DNA of 64,000 bases from Nyssa sinensis (lineage: Eukaryota > Streptophyta > Magnoliopsida > Cornales > Nyssaceae), in the NCBI GenBank assembly GCA_008638375.1, contig CM018038.1:36242097-36306096 (forward strand). Direction: 5' to 3'. Of the stretch, positions 14,806 through 28,803 are shown piece after piece. A model generated the notes under the pieces. The model saw only the letters and a list, made by a program, of their open reading frames with translations, was not told the origin of the DNA and did not search any database. The stretch's first letter is position 1, and every line of letters begins with the position of its first letter. The position numbers were made by a program, and so were the translations under genes.

Positions 14806-15400
14806 GAGGGTGTAACACGCACTTCCAGCAAAATAAGCAATTAGACATAATGTGTCGAGAGTTATAGTCATAAAAGAATCTCTCCGAATTCTTTGAATAC
14901 AAAGCAACAATATGACCTAAACTAGGGTTAGGAACTAACCCAACTCAACAATGGGCCATAACCTTGGTTAGGCCATCACCCAAAGTAGGGTCAAAGCCAA
15001 ACCTAACCCGGGGTTAACTTAACCTAACCTAACTTGGGTTAATAAGACTAATAGGTAATGTGGTCAATATATCACTAACCTAAAGTAGCAAAATTAAACA
15101 TTATATTATTAAATAATTTAATTATTTAAAATAAAATAAAAATAGGAAATAAATAGTTAAAAATACAAGAAAAATATATTAGGTACCCCAAAAAAATTAT
15201 CATGACCTATATATGACATTGGGAGCTCAAATACAACGTTAAAGTATGTAAGTGTGAAAACAATTATGGAATAATTATGAAAAATTAGAAAAAATTTAGA
15301 GAAAAATAATTAAAAATTATTTTAATCTCCCCATGTGCCTAGCACAGGATTGAGAGGGTTGGCACACCTAGTACAACATATTAGTGTGTACACATGTATA

Positions 15401-15439
<39 letters not shown>

Positions 15440-18245
15440 CGAATAAATTTAAAAAAAAAAGAAGGAGCTTGAAGAATAAGTTGAAGTAGGAAGCACATGG
15501 GCAGCCCACTCTGTAACTGTAGCAGCTGCAAGACTGCAACCCTAGCACACTATAGCCAACCCATTAACCAACCATGAAGGATTCCTTCACCTTGAAGCCA
15601 AACTTCTTTGTACATCTACAAGTCACCTAAACAGAATAAACCACCAAAATTAGAGAGAGAAGTTACGTGAATTGCGTGCAGAAAAGAGCTCAAAAGGGTG
15701 CTGGGATAGAGAAAGAGAGAGAAGGAAGAAAGCTCAGAAAAATTGGTAGAAGCTTTACAAGTTATATTTTTAAACCTAACTGATTTCTTTTCATTCTTGT
15801 ATGTGTTCTAGACCTTTTAGACCAATTAAATGAACTTGTAGACCTTTGTAATAGTCGAACTATGAAGAAACCGCCATTGATGAAGCTTAAGGAACAACCC
15901 AGAAACTGACTAGAATTATACATGTTTTTTTATTATTGTCAATTTATGCCTATGGAAAATGATTCATGAAATGAAAGAAATCCCAAAGATATGCCTGAAC
16001 TAGATAGAAATTGAAACCCCTTAAAAATGAAAAACACATAAATTGAGCACTAAGCTCAATTTTGAGTACAAGAAATGGAAGCCCATTAAGGAAAGGGTCA
16101 CGCATAAACAAACCTCGTCTAAAAGGGTCAAAGGATGGCTCTAAAATCGCAAATATTCAACCTCCATTATCGAGCTTGAGTTTGGCTTTAGAAGGAGAAT
16201 GCAATCGAAATCTGAGAGGAAAACTAACCAGAATTTTGTGAAATAAGCTCTGAAAATCAATGGTCACAGCACTATAGTAAACCCTAAAATGAAGAAGGTG
16301 ATGAACAGTGTCAGGTCGGGTAGGTAAGGCCGAATACAGGGTCGGGTCTTGACCTGTTTAAAATGGATTCTAAGTAAAATCAAACATTGTCATTTTATTA
16401 AAAGAAGGGCTTGACTTCATGCTAACGTTGGCATGACGCACTGGACCAGTAGAACCCGTTGAATCCTAACTAAGTGGAACCGATTCACTTATTCTATGAC
16501 TGAACCAGACGGTATTTCTATAATTTTTTCAAAATTACATTTTTACCTACTGAATTTTAGAATAATTATGAAAATACCCTAAAAACTAATTTTTAAATCC
16601 TTTTAAGTTTTAAAAAATTACTAAAATACTATTAAGCCAAAAATAGGTCAAACAAAGGCCAATTAAAATGCAATAAGAGTCTAACCTAATGTTTTTGGGC
16701 ATTCCATGTCGTGACCCAAAACCCACCCTATACGGATTAGGGGCAACGACCGACGCTGCCACTCGGACAGTCTATACAGAATCAAATGAATTGCACAAGA
16801 GTGAGAAAATTTCATTTTTCTTTTTCTTTATATTGTTGAATCATTAAATGCGAAAGCTACATCAATGCAACTCATCTGATCAAAAACTGAACTCCAAAAA
16901 CCATTAATCAGAATATCTCCAAGTACAATTTTGATCATCATGAATCACCATTCAAGTCTAACATCACTACTAATGATACAATATCACAATACTTAATATT
17001 AAGATCAGCCTTACAGAATACATGTTGAAATTATGACTTGGAGTTTACATCATCAATATTGCTCACAAGCACATCACTAGCTCTTCTAGTCGCCTCATTG
17101 CATTTCCTCCCATATGGTGCTACCTGAAAAATTATTATAAATATAGAGTGAGCTAACTTAGCTTAGTAAATAAATTCTCTTGCTTTGCAATGGGATAGGG
17201 TTAGTTGGGTAATAGAATACAACCAAATGGCAAGCAAAAAGATATATGTACCAATAGCCAGTCACAACGAAAATAGAGCAACCAAGATAGCTCGTGGGTC
17301 CAAAAGGCATATCCCAAAGCATTTTGAACAAAGTAATTGTCATGAACCAAAACCCACCTTACGTGCATTAGGGTCGGCGACTAACATTGCCACTCGAACA
17401 AGCCGTACAGAATCAAATGAATTACACAAGAGTGATCTATATATATATATTATTTTTTTCTTAATATACTTTATATAATAAATCATATATCACTAAATCA
17501 TTAAATGTGGAAGCTACCCCAAATGCAATTCATCTGATTATAAACCCAACTCCAATAACCATCAATCAAATATCTCCAAGTACTATTTTTTTCACCATGA
17601 TTCACTAATCAAATTCAACACCTCTATCAATGATACAACGTTACAAATACCTATTACAGAGTACGCATACAAACCGTAACTTGGAGATCACATCATTAAT
17701 ATTGTTCACGAGCTCGCCACTAGCTTTACTAGTCGCCCCATTTGCCCCATTTTGTTCCTTCTCTTATAGAGCTACCTGAAAAATAGATATAATATGGAGT
17801 GAGCTAACTTAGCTCAATAAGTAAATTTTCTTGCTCTGCCATGGGTCTGGGTGAGTATAGAAGAGTGTAATCAAAGACAAGCAAAGGATATGGTAATACA
17901 ATAGCCAGTCACCAACAATGTGAAACAACAGAATTGACCCGAGGGTCCATCAGGCACGTCCCATAATAATATGATACAAGTGAACGATAATTCAACAATG
18001 GGGACTTAGCTTATACAATAGTTAGTTGCCACAATTCATAAGGTATCATAATAAGCAAATCGGATCAAATGATAGGCTTGCAAGGCATATTAGTAATCAA
18101 AACGTACCATCAATCAAGCGTATCACTACATCATCAAAAAATTAGAAATAGGCATAGCGAGCATATCAATAATCAAAGAGTGTAATATCAGAATATTAAT
18201 AAATGATATGAATACTAATAGAATAGATGCTGAAACATATCAGGG

Positions 18246-18428
18246 CTTAAACGCGTTGTTTCATTTAGGATGTGCTCAAGGCCCCTCCCCCTCTTGGAAT
18301 CACTGTCCTTGGAGAGGAGTGTCGCCACCATCCGTCCTTAAACGCGTTGTTTCATTTAGGATGCTGCTCAAGGCCCCTCCCCCCTTGGAATCGCTGTCCT
18401 TGGCAAGGAGTGCCTGCCACCATCCGTC
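18246..18428. repeat. Tandem duplication, two ~91-bp units
   Basis: Both units begin CTTAAACGCGTTGTTTCATT and end CCACCATCCGTC, with units at 18246-18336 and 18337-18428 and only a few differences. It lies in the 3' LTR of the element above. Confidence 0.85.
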
Positions 18429-20550
18429 TATGTCACTAGAGCTTTGTACATATATCATGTCCTCCAAGGACTAGGTGTTGGGATCATCACTAAACACCGA
18501 TCAAGCATATGTGATTCAGATGCAACGTTGTGATAAATCACAACTCCTACACTCACAAACATATCATGATCATCATAATTCCACAGGCGATGTACAAATT
18601 TGTGGAATAGAAATTTCTTAGCAGTGAGAGGTATAATAATTTTTTAATATCCAAGCAAGTATAGAAATTGACAAATAAGCACGTAAGGATATTGACAATC
18701 AATTTCTCAATGAATCCATAATGTAAAACAAGTATCAGATTATGGAGATCATTAATATCAAGTATGTATAGATTACAAATTGGCAGCATCAAGAAGAAAC
18801 TGTGACATGGCTAGGAATACCACATGCTAGAGTTCGGGTTTACTTACCTTGGGCTTTTAGAATTGCATTCCCATGCGGTTACCATAATAGTTATCCCGTA
18901 GCTTTCTTTCCATTTTTTATCGTTTGGGTGATCCTATAATCACAGATTAACAATACATGACACAATGAATTAGTATTCATTCTGATCTCAAACTTTTTTA
19001 TTCAGTGTTTTAAGTTCGTTTGAACTTGGTCTATTCAATTAAGGGCCTTTAAATTCCCTTTTTGGGTTCCCTGATGTCTTATAATTTATTTGGCTCTTTA
19101 AAGGCATTATGGTAATTTACCCTCTTAAATATTTCATATTTCTCCATATACGACTTAGGTATTCAGACTCTATTTTGAGTCTATTTGGTCCTTATATCAT
19201 TTACTTGGACTTCATTAATTTTATTATTACACTTCTAGTAACTTCATTATGTCTCAATGACGTATTCGTCATTTTTTATTTTGTTACCTAGGTCTTATTC
19301 TCCTTCAAAGGAACGTTACCATTACGTCTGGAATATCGAATATGATTAATTTGGACTTTTTCGGATCTTAATTTGCTCATTTGTGACATACATTATGCCT
19401 AGGGATATTTTTGTAATTTTATATTTTCACGCTGTCATATTTTTTGATACTTTGTTTGCTAAAATGGACCCTACCTGTTGAGTCCGGATGATCCAAAATA
19501 GTCAAGATGGACAACCTTTTATATTTAATTGGCCCCGGATATCATGAAGGGTACAATGGTAATTTTATGTTTCTCGTATCTAAATTTTTGAAACTTTGTT
19601 TCACAAAATGGATCCTGCCATTGGGTCCGGAATGTCCCAAAATGTTAAGATAAATATTTTTACAGTCATCGGAGTCTAATTAGTCACCTAACTGATCGTT
19701 AGGACGTATTTGAAATTATTCTAGTTTGCCCATTTGCATTTTTTGGGATTTAATTTCACAAATTGGACTTCGCCGTTGAGTCCGAAATGCCCAAAAATAT
19801 TTGGTTACACTATTCTTTTATTTTAATTGGTCTTCATTTGGTCTATTTTTGGCTTAAGGGCATTTTGGTAATTTCTCATTTAAAATAATTATTAAATTAA
19901 TCTCAGGGCCATTTCACAATTAGTAGAAGATTATAGGGTCGTTTCATAATTAACAGAAGTCTGGGGAGTCAAAACATAATTTCAAGAACCTATTTAAGCT
20001 AAACCGTACGGTTTGAGAAATTAGTGACTGAACTGGACTGGTTGGGTCAAGAACCAATCGGTTCAGTGCATCATCATGATGTAAGCATGATGTCATCAAG
20101 TCACTTAATCAAAATGACGTCGTTTCAATAAGTCCTTAAATCTAATTACATGCGGGTCAACCTAGACTCGGTATCCGGCCCGACCTGACCCGTTGATCAA
20201 CCCGAGTCCACAGTTGACTTGGTCAACAGAACCCTTGTTGGTGCCGATTGCCTTCTTTAGCGACGGTGAAAAGAATCCTCTTATTTCTGATATGTCATCA
20301 ATCTGAAGTTTCAAACTCCTCATGTTACTATCATTAAGTCTTCCTCAGACTATCTCTCAAATAGATTTGTTGTCAAATCCACTGATTTTCCAAGATTTCA
20401 CAATCCTAACTTTATGTCACCCTATATCTTCCAAAAGAGCATTACTCGTTGCCCTTGTTCAAGTGATAGTTTCCCCCAATTCATTGATCAATGCACAGTT
20501 TCATGACCTAAAAGTCATCAACCTCGACACTAGTACGATTCTTCCTAAGA

Positions 20551-20871
20551 ATCCTTAACCTTTGCCCTTAAGCATACTACTATCTCCCAAAAGTCACTAT
20601 TTATTTGATCATCTCAATCGTCAAAGAATCATCAAATTCAGTCATAGTATAGTCTTTCCCAAAGACAATTAACCTTAGTACCTAAACATGCTATCGTCCT
20701 CCAAAGTCATTGATCATTCAATTGTCTAAATCATTCAATAGTCCTCAAATCTACTACTGGTATAATCACTCTCAAAGAATCATTAACCTTTGGCTCTAAT
20801 GTAGTCCTCGAATTCTCAAGATCATCAACTTCAATCATGACTTGGTCTTCCCCAAAGAATCATTAACCTTA
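20551..20871 (-). repeat. Degenerate ~112-bp tandem repeats next to the primer-binding site
   Basis: The core word, TTCCCAAAGAATCATTAACC with variants, recurs with its AACC at about 20557, 20671, 20785 and 20865, so periods are about 114, 114 and 80. After the last core comes TTAGCTCTGATACCA, containing the primer-binding site. After the previous core comes TTGGCTCTAATG, an obviously related word. These are tandem copies of the leader next to the binding site. Confidence 0.55.
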
Positions 20872-20883
20872 GCTCTGATACCA
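20872..20883 (-). promoter_or_regulatory. Primer-binding site for initiator tRNA-Met
   Basis: On the - strand the 12 bases are TGGTATCAGAGC, the usual plant LTR-retrotransposon priming sequence complementary to the 3' end of initiator tRNA-Met. It starts 3 bases (GAG) after the 5' LTR end GTGACA. It fixes the orientation of the element as minus. Confidence 0.9.
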
Positions 20884-21020
20884 CTCTGTCACAACCTGAA
20901 ACCCACCCTATGCGAATTAGGGGTCGGGTGACCGACACTGCCACTCGGAGAAGCCGAATAGAATCAAATGAATTGCACTAAGAGTGATATATATTTTAGT
21001 GAGACATATAGCACAAAAGT

Positions 21021-21098
21021 GCTTATAACCCAATTGGCATTCCTTTTGGACTTTAAGTTTTTCCCTCATTTGGTCTAGGGTTCAAATCCCTTGGCCTC
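21021..21098 (+). repeat. tRNA-like segment inside the 5' LTR
   Basis: Reads CCCAATTGGCATTCC, then TCTAGGGTTCAAATCCC about 45 bases later, a strong B-box match. It is antisense to its host LTR, like the other four copies. It is not a complete tRNA gene. Confidence 0.45.
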
Positions 21099-22444
21099 CC
21101 TTTTTGCCTCATTTTCCCCTCTTTTTCCTTACTTATGCCTCGTTTGGCATTTTAGCTATTTTTCATCAAATTTGTAATTGTGCCTTAATCCCTTTTTGCC
21201 TCATTCTTACCCGCTTTTGATTTTTGTGTACTAAGTTTTTATGTCGTAAATCTTATTTATTTTTTTCTGACACATTACGGGGTGTTTTATTTACACTAAA
21301 ATGTATGACATTTATCGACAATTTTAATTAAGTTTGTTTTATTCTCGCCTTGAGTTAATTTGCCCAATTTTCTCTCCGTATATCGATTCTGTAAATCGCG
21401 ATCTTATCCGTCCCCATAGCCTTCATTGTTTCGCCTTGATGTATTTAAATGTATTTTAAACCATTTTAAAAGTCCATCATAATTATCGAAATAATTTTGA
21501 TTTAACGCGCTACCTTGTGCGTTATGCTAAACTTGCTTAAGTGTACTTCATGTACTAATTTCTCACATTTTCCTGTGTGTATAAATCTTTAATTAACCCT
21601 TGTCGTAATTTCCTATCAAGTCATTGCTCTCGGCATTACATTTCATTTTTACATCGGTCGTCTCTAATTTAGACTTAATTATTTTTGTCATTTATATCTT
21701 TGCTTCGTATTTATGAGTCACTAGTTATAGTCATATCTAGCATCACCCATAGTTATTAAACAAATTAACTTATGATAATCGCTATTATCGTTAATTACTT
21801 TGCTTAATTGGGTCGGAATGTTACAGTAATGTAAACAGTTTAGCAATTCAATAATAGGGATTTAGCCTATACAATAATCAACTGCCAAATATCACAAGAT
21901 ATCACAAAATGCCAAATCGAATCCAATGATAGACTTGCAAAGTGTATCAATAACCAAAAAGTTCATTATCAGATTATGATTCAAATAAAAGATATAAGAT
22001 ACTAACAAAATAGATGCCATCAATCAAAAGGGCCCGGCTACCCTCAAAAGCACTCAATTAGGTTCACCCTTCAATCGGGTTTTTGAATAGAACTAGAGTT
22101 CTTATCATATATCATGTCCTCCATAAACTAAGTGTTGGGCATCATTCCTAATCACCGACCCGTAGGTCCACATCAGCATTTATAGAATCAAGATAGACGT
22201 TGTGACAGACACAACTCCCGGCACTCATAATAATGTCATGATCAACAGAATTCTACAAGGAATGTACAAGTACATGGAATATCAAATTCTCAACAGTGAG
22301 AAACACAACAGTTGTTCCAATATCCAATCAAAGGTATAGAAATATGCAAGCAATCACATCAAAGGTAGAACAAGTATCAAATTATGGAATCAATAAATGT
22401 CAGGTATGTATAAGAGTACAAATTGGCAGCATTGAAAAAATATA

Positions 22445-25280
22445 TGTCATGCCCCAAATTTTTAAAACCTGGATAGTCAATGAAAATGACTAAAAAAATT
22501 AATTAAATAAAATTAAACGGATTTAATTGATTACATATTAATTTTCCCATGTTTTCCAAAATTAAGAATGAAAAATGCTAACTAGACTCACCCAAGATGA
22601 ATTCCAAATACTATTCAAATATCTCCCCAACCAATGGTCAAAATTAGTCTAAGTTATACCCAAGCATGACTTCCAAGATAACCCCAAAAATGTCTCTAAT
22701 GTGCCTTGAAATAATGGCCCAAAATGGTCCCAAATATTATTCAAAAACAACTTAGAAGGTTGACCAAAAATGGTCTAAGACATAGGTAAAAACTGGCCAA
22801 AAATGTTTGCCCAATGTGGCTCAAATTGATGGCTAAAGTAGGCTAAAAATTTTCTAAGGCATAGACCAAGGATAGGTCAAAAAGTCTACCAAAAGTGGTA
22901 TAAGGATATGGCCAAACATGGCCTTGAATAATGACTAAAATGTATCCCAAAATGGTGTCCAACATGGCTTCGTATAATGGCCAAAAGTGGCCTAAAAGAG
23001 GTTCCAAAATGTGGCGTCTAATATGGAAATGAATGGCCTTGAAATGGCCTCGGAGGGTAAGTCATGGCATGCCCGAGGCAGCAGGTGCGTGCACGGAGGG
23101 TTGGTCAAGCGCACAAACGCTTGGGCACAAGCGCGCGGGGCTGGTTGCTAGCTTGCTGGTGTATTGTTCATGCTACAGTATTCCTGTAGCTGAATTGCTA
23201 CAATGCCAAAATTCTAATCTTGGCCTAAAATCTTGATTTTAACATTTTTATACTTATTTTAATTTATTTCATTACCAAACTTGGTGTGGGACCTTATAAT
23301 ATGTAAAATGACAATTTTACCATTTTTTCTTATTTTTTGACCTTAAGTAATTTTTGGACTTAATTGGCTCCTATTTTTATTTTCTTACATTTATTTTTTT
23401 TCTTAAGTCATTTAATTCCCAACTTAGAATATCTAGACATGCTCTCCCGCTCCACTCAACCTAATTACCATTTTTGAAAAATTTTACCATACTTTCCTTT
23501 ATTCATTGGCCTTTTCCCTCATCCCATTCCTCCTCATTATCCTCCTCAACATCAACAACAACACCTAATAGAACAATTGTTTATACAATTTTATATTTTT
23601 GATATTTACAAGCATATTTCAAAGGCAAGTAACTACATGGAGCTCTATGTTCCTCATTTATATTCAATACACAATTACATATAATCCAACATAAAATTAA
23701 GTGTATAACTTACACAAGGTCTAAACTTTAAATATAAGACAAACTTCATGAGGCTTATGTCCCTACATACAAAATATAGCCCTTAGGCCAAATATACTTC
23801 AAAGTCTATTTCTCCCACTATGCTTCAAGATTTCACCAATTCTCATGTGCCGGGAGTCTCATCTGTAATATGTAATCCCATATAGGGTAATCATGACGGC
23901 TTGTATGACATAATGCTAATATAAAGAATAAAGGTAAGGCATGGCATGTTCAAAGTGAACATTTGTAAGCTATAAACCTTCCAATTCATCAATGCAATGC
24001 AATGGCAATATGCATGACACACACATGCAACTCTATGCCCTAACCTATGTCTCGCTTCACGGTCCTTCCCTTTTAGAACGCAAGTACCAATCGTATGTCT
24101 CCCTTCACGGTCTGTCCCCAGTTGGAACGCGAGTACCAATGGCCAATTTTGGACTTTTTACCACAAGATTTACACCCTTATAATGCATAGCACCAAAGTG
24201 CTCAACACACACCATGTTTTCAAAGATTCACAATGTCCCAATATGCCTTGATTTTACTATGCAATTATGTAATTTCAATGAGGCATTTAATCAAACACAT
24301 GGGGTGTGCCTTAAATTATACATCATGCATTAAGTAAATCATAACTTTCAAATTACAATACTTTGTCTACATGAAAATAGGCTATAATACAATCAATTAT
24401 ATATATATATATATATTCATGTTACATGTTCATCACTTTACCAAGTTCTCAAAAAATACACAAGTACACAAAGTACCAACCCTAGGTTTTCAAAGAAATT
24501 ATATGCTAGGTAATTTTCTAACAACAAGTAAGCATGTAAGTCATACAATCAACTTATAAAAATACTATTAAACTTAACTCTATTCTTTACTTAGCAAAAT
24601 ATCATACCTAAAAGGGTTTTTCTCAACCCTAGGTAGTTGTGTTCACTTCAACGCTAAACCAATTGGTAGTATTGTAGCCCTTGTAGGTGGGGAACAACTT
24701 TCTAGAAGGAAGCCTTGAGAGATTCTAAGGCTAGAGATGAGTTTTGGAAGGTAGAAAGTTGAAAAACTTATGTTTCCATTGTGGTTTCTCTCCAAGCATG
24801 ACTTGCAGAACTTTCTCCAGCAATTTCGGAAGATTTTAGATCCTAAGTGTCTTATTTATATTAAAGGGCCAAGGGGTGAAAAAACTCTTTTGCCCTTAAT
24901 GAGTCGCGGGACCCCGTTACACTACAACTTCTCCCAAAATATCTCAAATCTATATTCTACTTTCACCAAAGTTCTCAAAATTATTTTAAATAATATTTTT
25001 TCAAAAAATTTATTTTCGCCTGTTGGCGGGTGCGATTGGGCCCCCCGGGTTGCCCTTTTGGGCCTATTTTTTAAACTATCTTCGATTTGGCTCAAATTCT
25101 CATAGGATGTGTATTTTAATATTCTAACAATATTTACCTTCTATATAATACTTAAATTATGCTTCTAAACATGACTTATGTCTAAATGATGCATGTATAG
25201 TGTCCTACCGACAAATAGTGCATGAATAGTGTCCTACTTGGCAAAATGAAAAATTTATCATGATTTTTCAGATCTTTACA
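22445..25280 (+). mobile_element. Solo LTR, 2.8 kb, perfect TSD ATATA
   Basis: Starts TGTCATGCCCCAAATTTTT, ends CAGATCTTTACA, and is flanked by ATATA (22440-22444 and 25281-25285). Removing it restores the host LTR, which matches the sister LTR at 18780-18800 (GGCAGCATCA...TGTGACATGG). Inside are many short GGCC/TGGTC-type words (22620-23040), a duplicated ~50-bp unit (about 24045-24140, sharing TTCACGGTC and GAACGC-AGTACCAAT) and a TA run (24402-24416). The longest frame (24770-25105) resembles no known protein. Confidence 0.8.
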
Positions 25281-26710
25281 ATATAATTGTGACATGGCTA
25301 AGAAATACCACATATTAGAGTTCAGGTTTACTTACATTGGATTTTTAACATCACATTCCCATGCGAGTACCATGATAGCTTATCCCATAGCTTTCTTTCT
25401 ATTTTCCATCATTTAGGTGATGCTATAATCACGGATCAAAATGCATTGCATAATGAATTAGTATTCATTCCAATCCCAAATATTGTTATTCAATGTTTTA
25501 ATTTCTTTTGAACTTAGTCTATTCAATTAAGGGTCTTCAAGTTTTCCATTTAGGGTTCTCTGATGCCTTATAAATTATTTGGCCCTTCAAGGAAATTATG
25601 GTAATTTATACTTTTTAATGTCCCTTATTTTCTTGTACACGATTTACGTATTCGAACTCCATTTTGAGTCCATTTAGTCCTATAATAGTTACGTGAACTT
25701 ATTAATTTTATTTTTATACTTCTGGTAACTTTATTAAGTCCTAAGGACCGTCTTTGTTATTTTTTAGTTTGTTACCGAGTTTTATTTTTCTCAAAGGAAC
25801 GTCACCATCTAGTCGAGAATATTAAATATAATTAATTTAGGCCTTTTCGAATCTTAATTTAGATTTATGTGACTTACATTAAGCCTAGAGGCATTTTTAT
25901 AATTTTACACTTTCACGCGTCACACTTTTTAGTACTTTGTTTGTTAAAATGGACTCCACCGTTGAGTCCAGAATGTCAAATAAAGTCCAAATATGTCACC
26001 TTTGACATTTAATTGGCTTTCAGATTACTAAGGGTAAAATGATAATTTGACATTTCACGTGTTTATATTTTCAAGACTTCGTTTCACAAGACGGATCGCG
26101 CCATTGGATCCGAAATGTCCCAAAATGTTCAGGTACGTATTTTTACAAGTCATCGGAGTCCAATTGTTCACTTAACTAATCATTAGAACGTATTTGAAAT
26201 TACTCCAGTTTGCCCAGTTCATATTTTTTGGGAATTTAATTTCACAAATCGGATTCTGCTGTTGAGTCTGGAATGCCCAAAAATATTAGGTTGCACTATT
26301 ATATTATTTTAATTGACCTTCATTTAGCCTATTTTTGGCCTAAGGGCATTTTGGTAATTTTTCATATAATTAAAGGATTTAAAATAAATAGTTAATTAAT
26401 TTCTGAGCCAATCCGTAATTAATCGAAACTGTTGGGATTATTTTATAATTAACAGAAGACTTTGGGGGTCCAATTATAATTTTAGAAACTAGTGGGGGCC
26501 TAAAATATCATTTCTGAAAACTATTTAAATAAAACCAATTAGTTTAGTTGGACTTTAAGTGAATCGGCCCCAAACAGTGCTAAACCAACTGGTCTGTCTG
26601 GTTCGTTACATCATGCTGATGTCAGCCCTACTAATTTATTTTTTAAAATTCCTTTTGGCCAAAACGACGTAGTTTTGATTTTACCCAAATTCAATTTAAA
26701 TAGTGGCCAA

Positions 26711-28159
26711 AACGACTGAAAATACTGAAGGAAGTTCGATGAATGATATAGACAGATAAACGAGGCTTGAATGGGAGATAGTATTTATACATAAGAAAAC
26801 TTGGAAGGAATCATAGTGATATTGAAATTAGTAATCTTAGATGCTTGTTTTATCTTATGGAAGCATGTACTTGATATCTATTGAGTTACCGTTTGATGAT
26901 TGTTCTATATTAAGGGAGCCATTGAGAATTAAATGATTATATCTAGATTATAGACTTGATGTTTATGATTTGACGATCGTTCCATATTGCGAGAGTTATT
27001 GAAAATTGAATTTTTATTTACGGATTATGAACTTGATGTTTAAGCTTAGATGATTGTTCTATACTGTGAGAAATAGTGAAAATTGATTTTCGTTTCATAA
27101 TAAATGAGGAAAACGGTTAGTGCTCATTAGAAGATAGGAAGTAACATAGAATTGGAAATGTGACGCTTTGAAAAGCAGTGAATTTGACAGTAATATCTAA
27201 ATGGAATAGAAATACCCTAGAAAGGTAGCAAAATTAATAATAACATCTAGATAGAATAATAACACCTTGAAAAGCGATACATGTGACAAGTAACAGTTAA
27301 TTAGAATACTTATACACTGGAAGGTAATGGATGTAACAATGAATTGAAAGATGAAAGATCGCTTGAAAGAACCTAACAAGGATTGGCAACAGTTACAGAG
27401 GCCTCCAATAGGAAGTAATTTCCCTAGGAATTAGAGAAACCTTTGAGTTTCTAGCATTACATCAGTGGCCAAAGGTACCTTACTAATTACTTATGACCTG
27501 ACTACATCTTATGTTATTTTACACATTGAATATGTCCCCTATGTTGCTAACTGAATGTAGAGACTGAACACCTAGACTATTTGACTCATTGTTTACATAT
27601 CCATCAACTGGAATTATTATTGAATCATGTTAGATACAGAACACATGGATACAGGCCAAAGACATAGATATTTTTAAACAGTTGACTTGAGGTCAAGGAA
27701 CAATTAGTTGAATGGCAGATTTATTGTAGAGGAATGATAATTAGAAACTGATATGAACTCTATGAGTTCCATATGACACTATTGGAATGATATATACCCT
27801 AGATATATAAGTAGACTGAATGGATAGAGTTTTAAAGCCACGTTTAGGAAATTTCATGATTATGTTCATCAAATGATGCCTTAAATTTACGGAAACCGAG
27901 GAGAACCATAGCAAGGAATTGAGATTCACGTGAGGCTTTCGAAATACACTGAAAATTTTTAGAAAAGTAGAACAATGATCTGATATGACTGTAAAATTTG
28001 ATCTGATGTGACTGTAAAACTTGATTCTGAGCAGAAAATTCTTATCTAGTTAAATGTAAGCATTTATTCAAGTTATACCACGATGTTAGCGAAACCAGGA
28101 AACCACCAGAGTTAGAACTGCTAAGTTTGGGGACAAACTTATTTTTAAGGGGGTAAGAA
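26711..28159 (+). repeat. Non-coding interior of a plus-strand LTR element, with degenerate tandem units
   Basis: It ends in a polypurine tract at 28142-28159. Units sharing GATTGTTCTATATT, ATTGAxAATT and ACTTGATGTTTA recur near 26900, 26985 and 27052. A second short-period pattern (TAACATCTAxATAGAATAxxAACACC) runs over 27190-27330. The word GGGGACAAACTT just before the tract matches the sequence that commonly follows pol in plant Ty3/gypsy elements, but no pol domain is visible. The 5' LTR is absent. Confidence 0.5.
28142..28159 (+). promoter_or_regulatory. Polypurine tract upstream of a 3' LTR
   Basis: TTTTTAAGGGGGTAAGAA is the typical plus-strand priming site of plant Ty3/gypsy elements; the LTR follows at about 28160. 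The LTR start TGTAAxA appears mutated to TATAAAA. Confidence 0.7.
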
Positions 28160-28763
28160 TATAAAATCTCACTTCGGGGGATATTGCACGTAAACCGAGG
28201 TAGGCCGAGTCAAGTAGTGTAACTCGAGCTGTTAAAGCTCTATATCATGATATCATATAGACTGAACGGTAATGAAATGTGAACGGTTCATTTTTACAGA
28301 CATTGCCGGGCAATGCCCGAGCAACCCAAGACCGAGTCTCGTAATGCATGCACGCACACATTCCCATACACGTGTACGTTTGCATGTATACATAGTCTAT
28401 TGAAAATGAGTGTATGTATATCCTTATATAAATTGGTATATATGTATATATATGGATATATATATATATATATAGCATTGTACAAAGTAAATATATATGT
28501 ATAGGTATTAAACTGAAAATGAAAAGAAAGAAAGAAAGAAAATGGAAAGGCTACTATACAGCATGTGAGGTCATGTGTGTGTGTTGAGTGGCTATGTGTG
28601 TGAGATGTGTGTGATTGTGGTGAAAGCAGCAAGGCTGCCGACATCAAGGTGCAAGTGGGTGCAATTATATATGTATATATATATATATATTGTGTGTTAT
28701 TACGTAGTTAATAAAGAGTGAAAGGGCGGTTGAGGAGGTCAAAAAAGGCTGCAGTAGAGAGAA

Positions 28764-28803
<40 letters not shown>

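Larger units (their letters stand above)
17338..21826 (-). mobile_element. Internally deleted LTR retrotransposon, family A, TSD GTAAT
   Basis: Flanked by GTAAT at 17333-17337 and 21827-21831. Read on the - strand: a 5' LTR (21826-20887; starts TGTAACATTCCGACCC, ends GTTGTGACA), a 3-bp spacer, a primer-binding site (20883-20872), about 0.57 kb of non-coding interior, and a 3' LTR (about 20310-17338). The 5' LTR is only 0.94 kb. Compared with the 3' LTR it lacks the middle, while the 3' LTR lacks its first part, so the element has suffered deletions or recombination. There is no gag-pol, so any mobility would have needed proteins from elsewhere. Confidence 0.75.
16707..26710 (-). mobile_element. 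Family-A LTR, minus orientation, carrying two nested insertions
   Basis: It begins TGTCGTGACCCAAAACCC (the inverted 3' terminus). Its own sequence is 16707-17337, 21832-22444 and 25286 to about 26710. The joins are exact: GTAAT duplicates at 17333/21827 and ATATA at 22440/25281. The last part has modules at about 25945, 26090 and 26252, and a TTTTGGCCTAAGGGCATTTTGG tract. The right (5') end with TTACA is missing, since sequence after 26710 belongs to a plus-strand element interior. Non-coding. Confidence 0.65.

Noticed and set aside
14930..15050. Runs of TAACCTAACC considered as interstitial telomere repeats
   Set aside because: The plant telomere unit is TTTAGGG; these are irregular AACCTA words also found inverted near the start of another LTR (62490-62700).
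24770..25105. 111-residue open frame inside the solo LTR
   Set aside because: It has no recognisable motif, lies wholly in LTR sequence and is not preserved in sister LTRs.
28294..28647. 117-residue minus-strand frame rich in Tyr, Ile and His
   Set aside because: Its composition comes from TA and TG microsatellites in the LTR.
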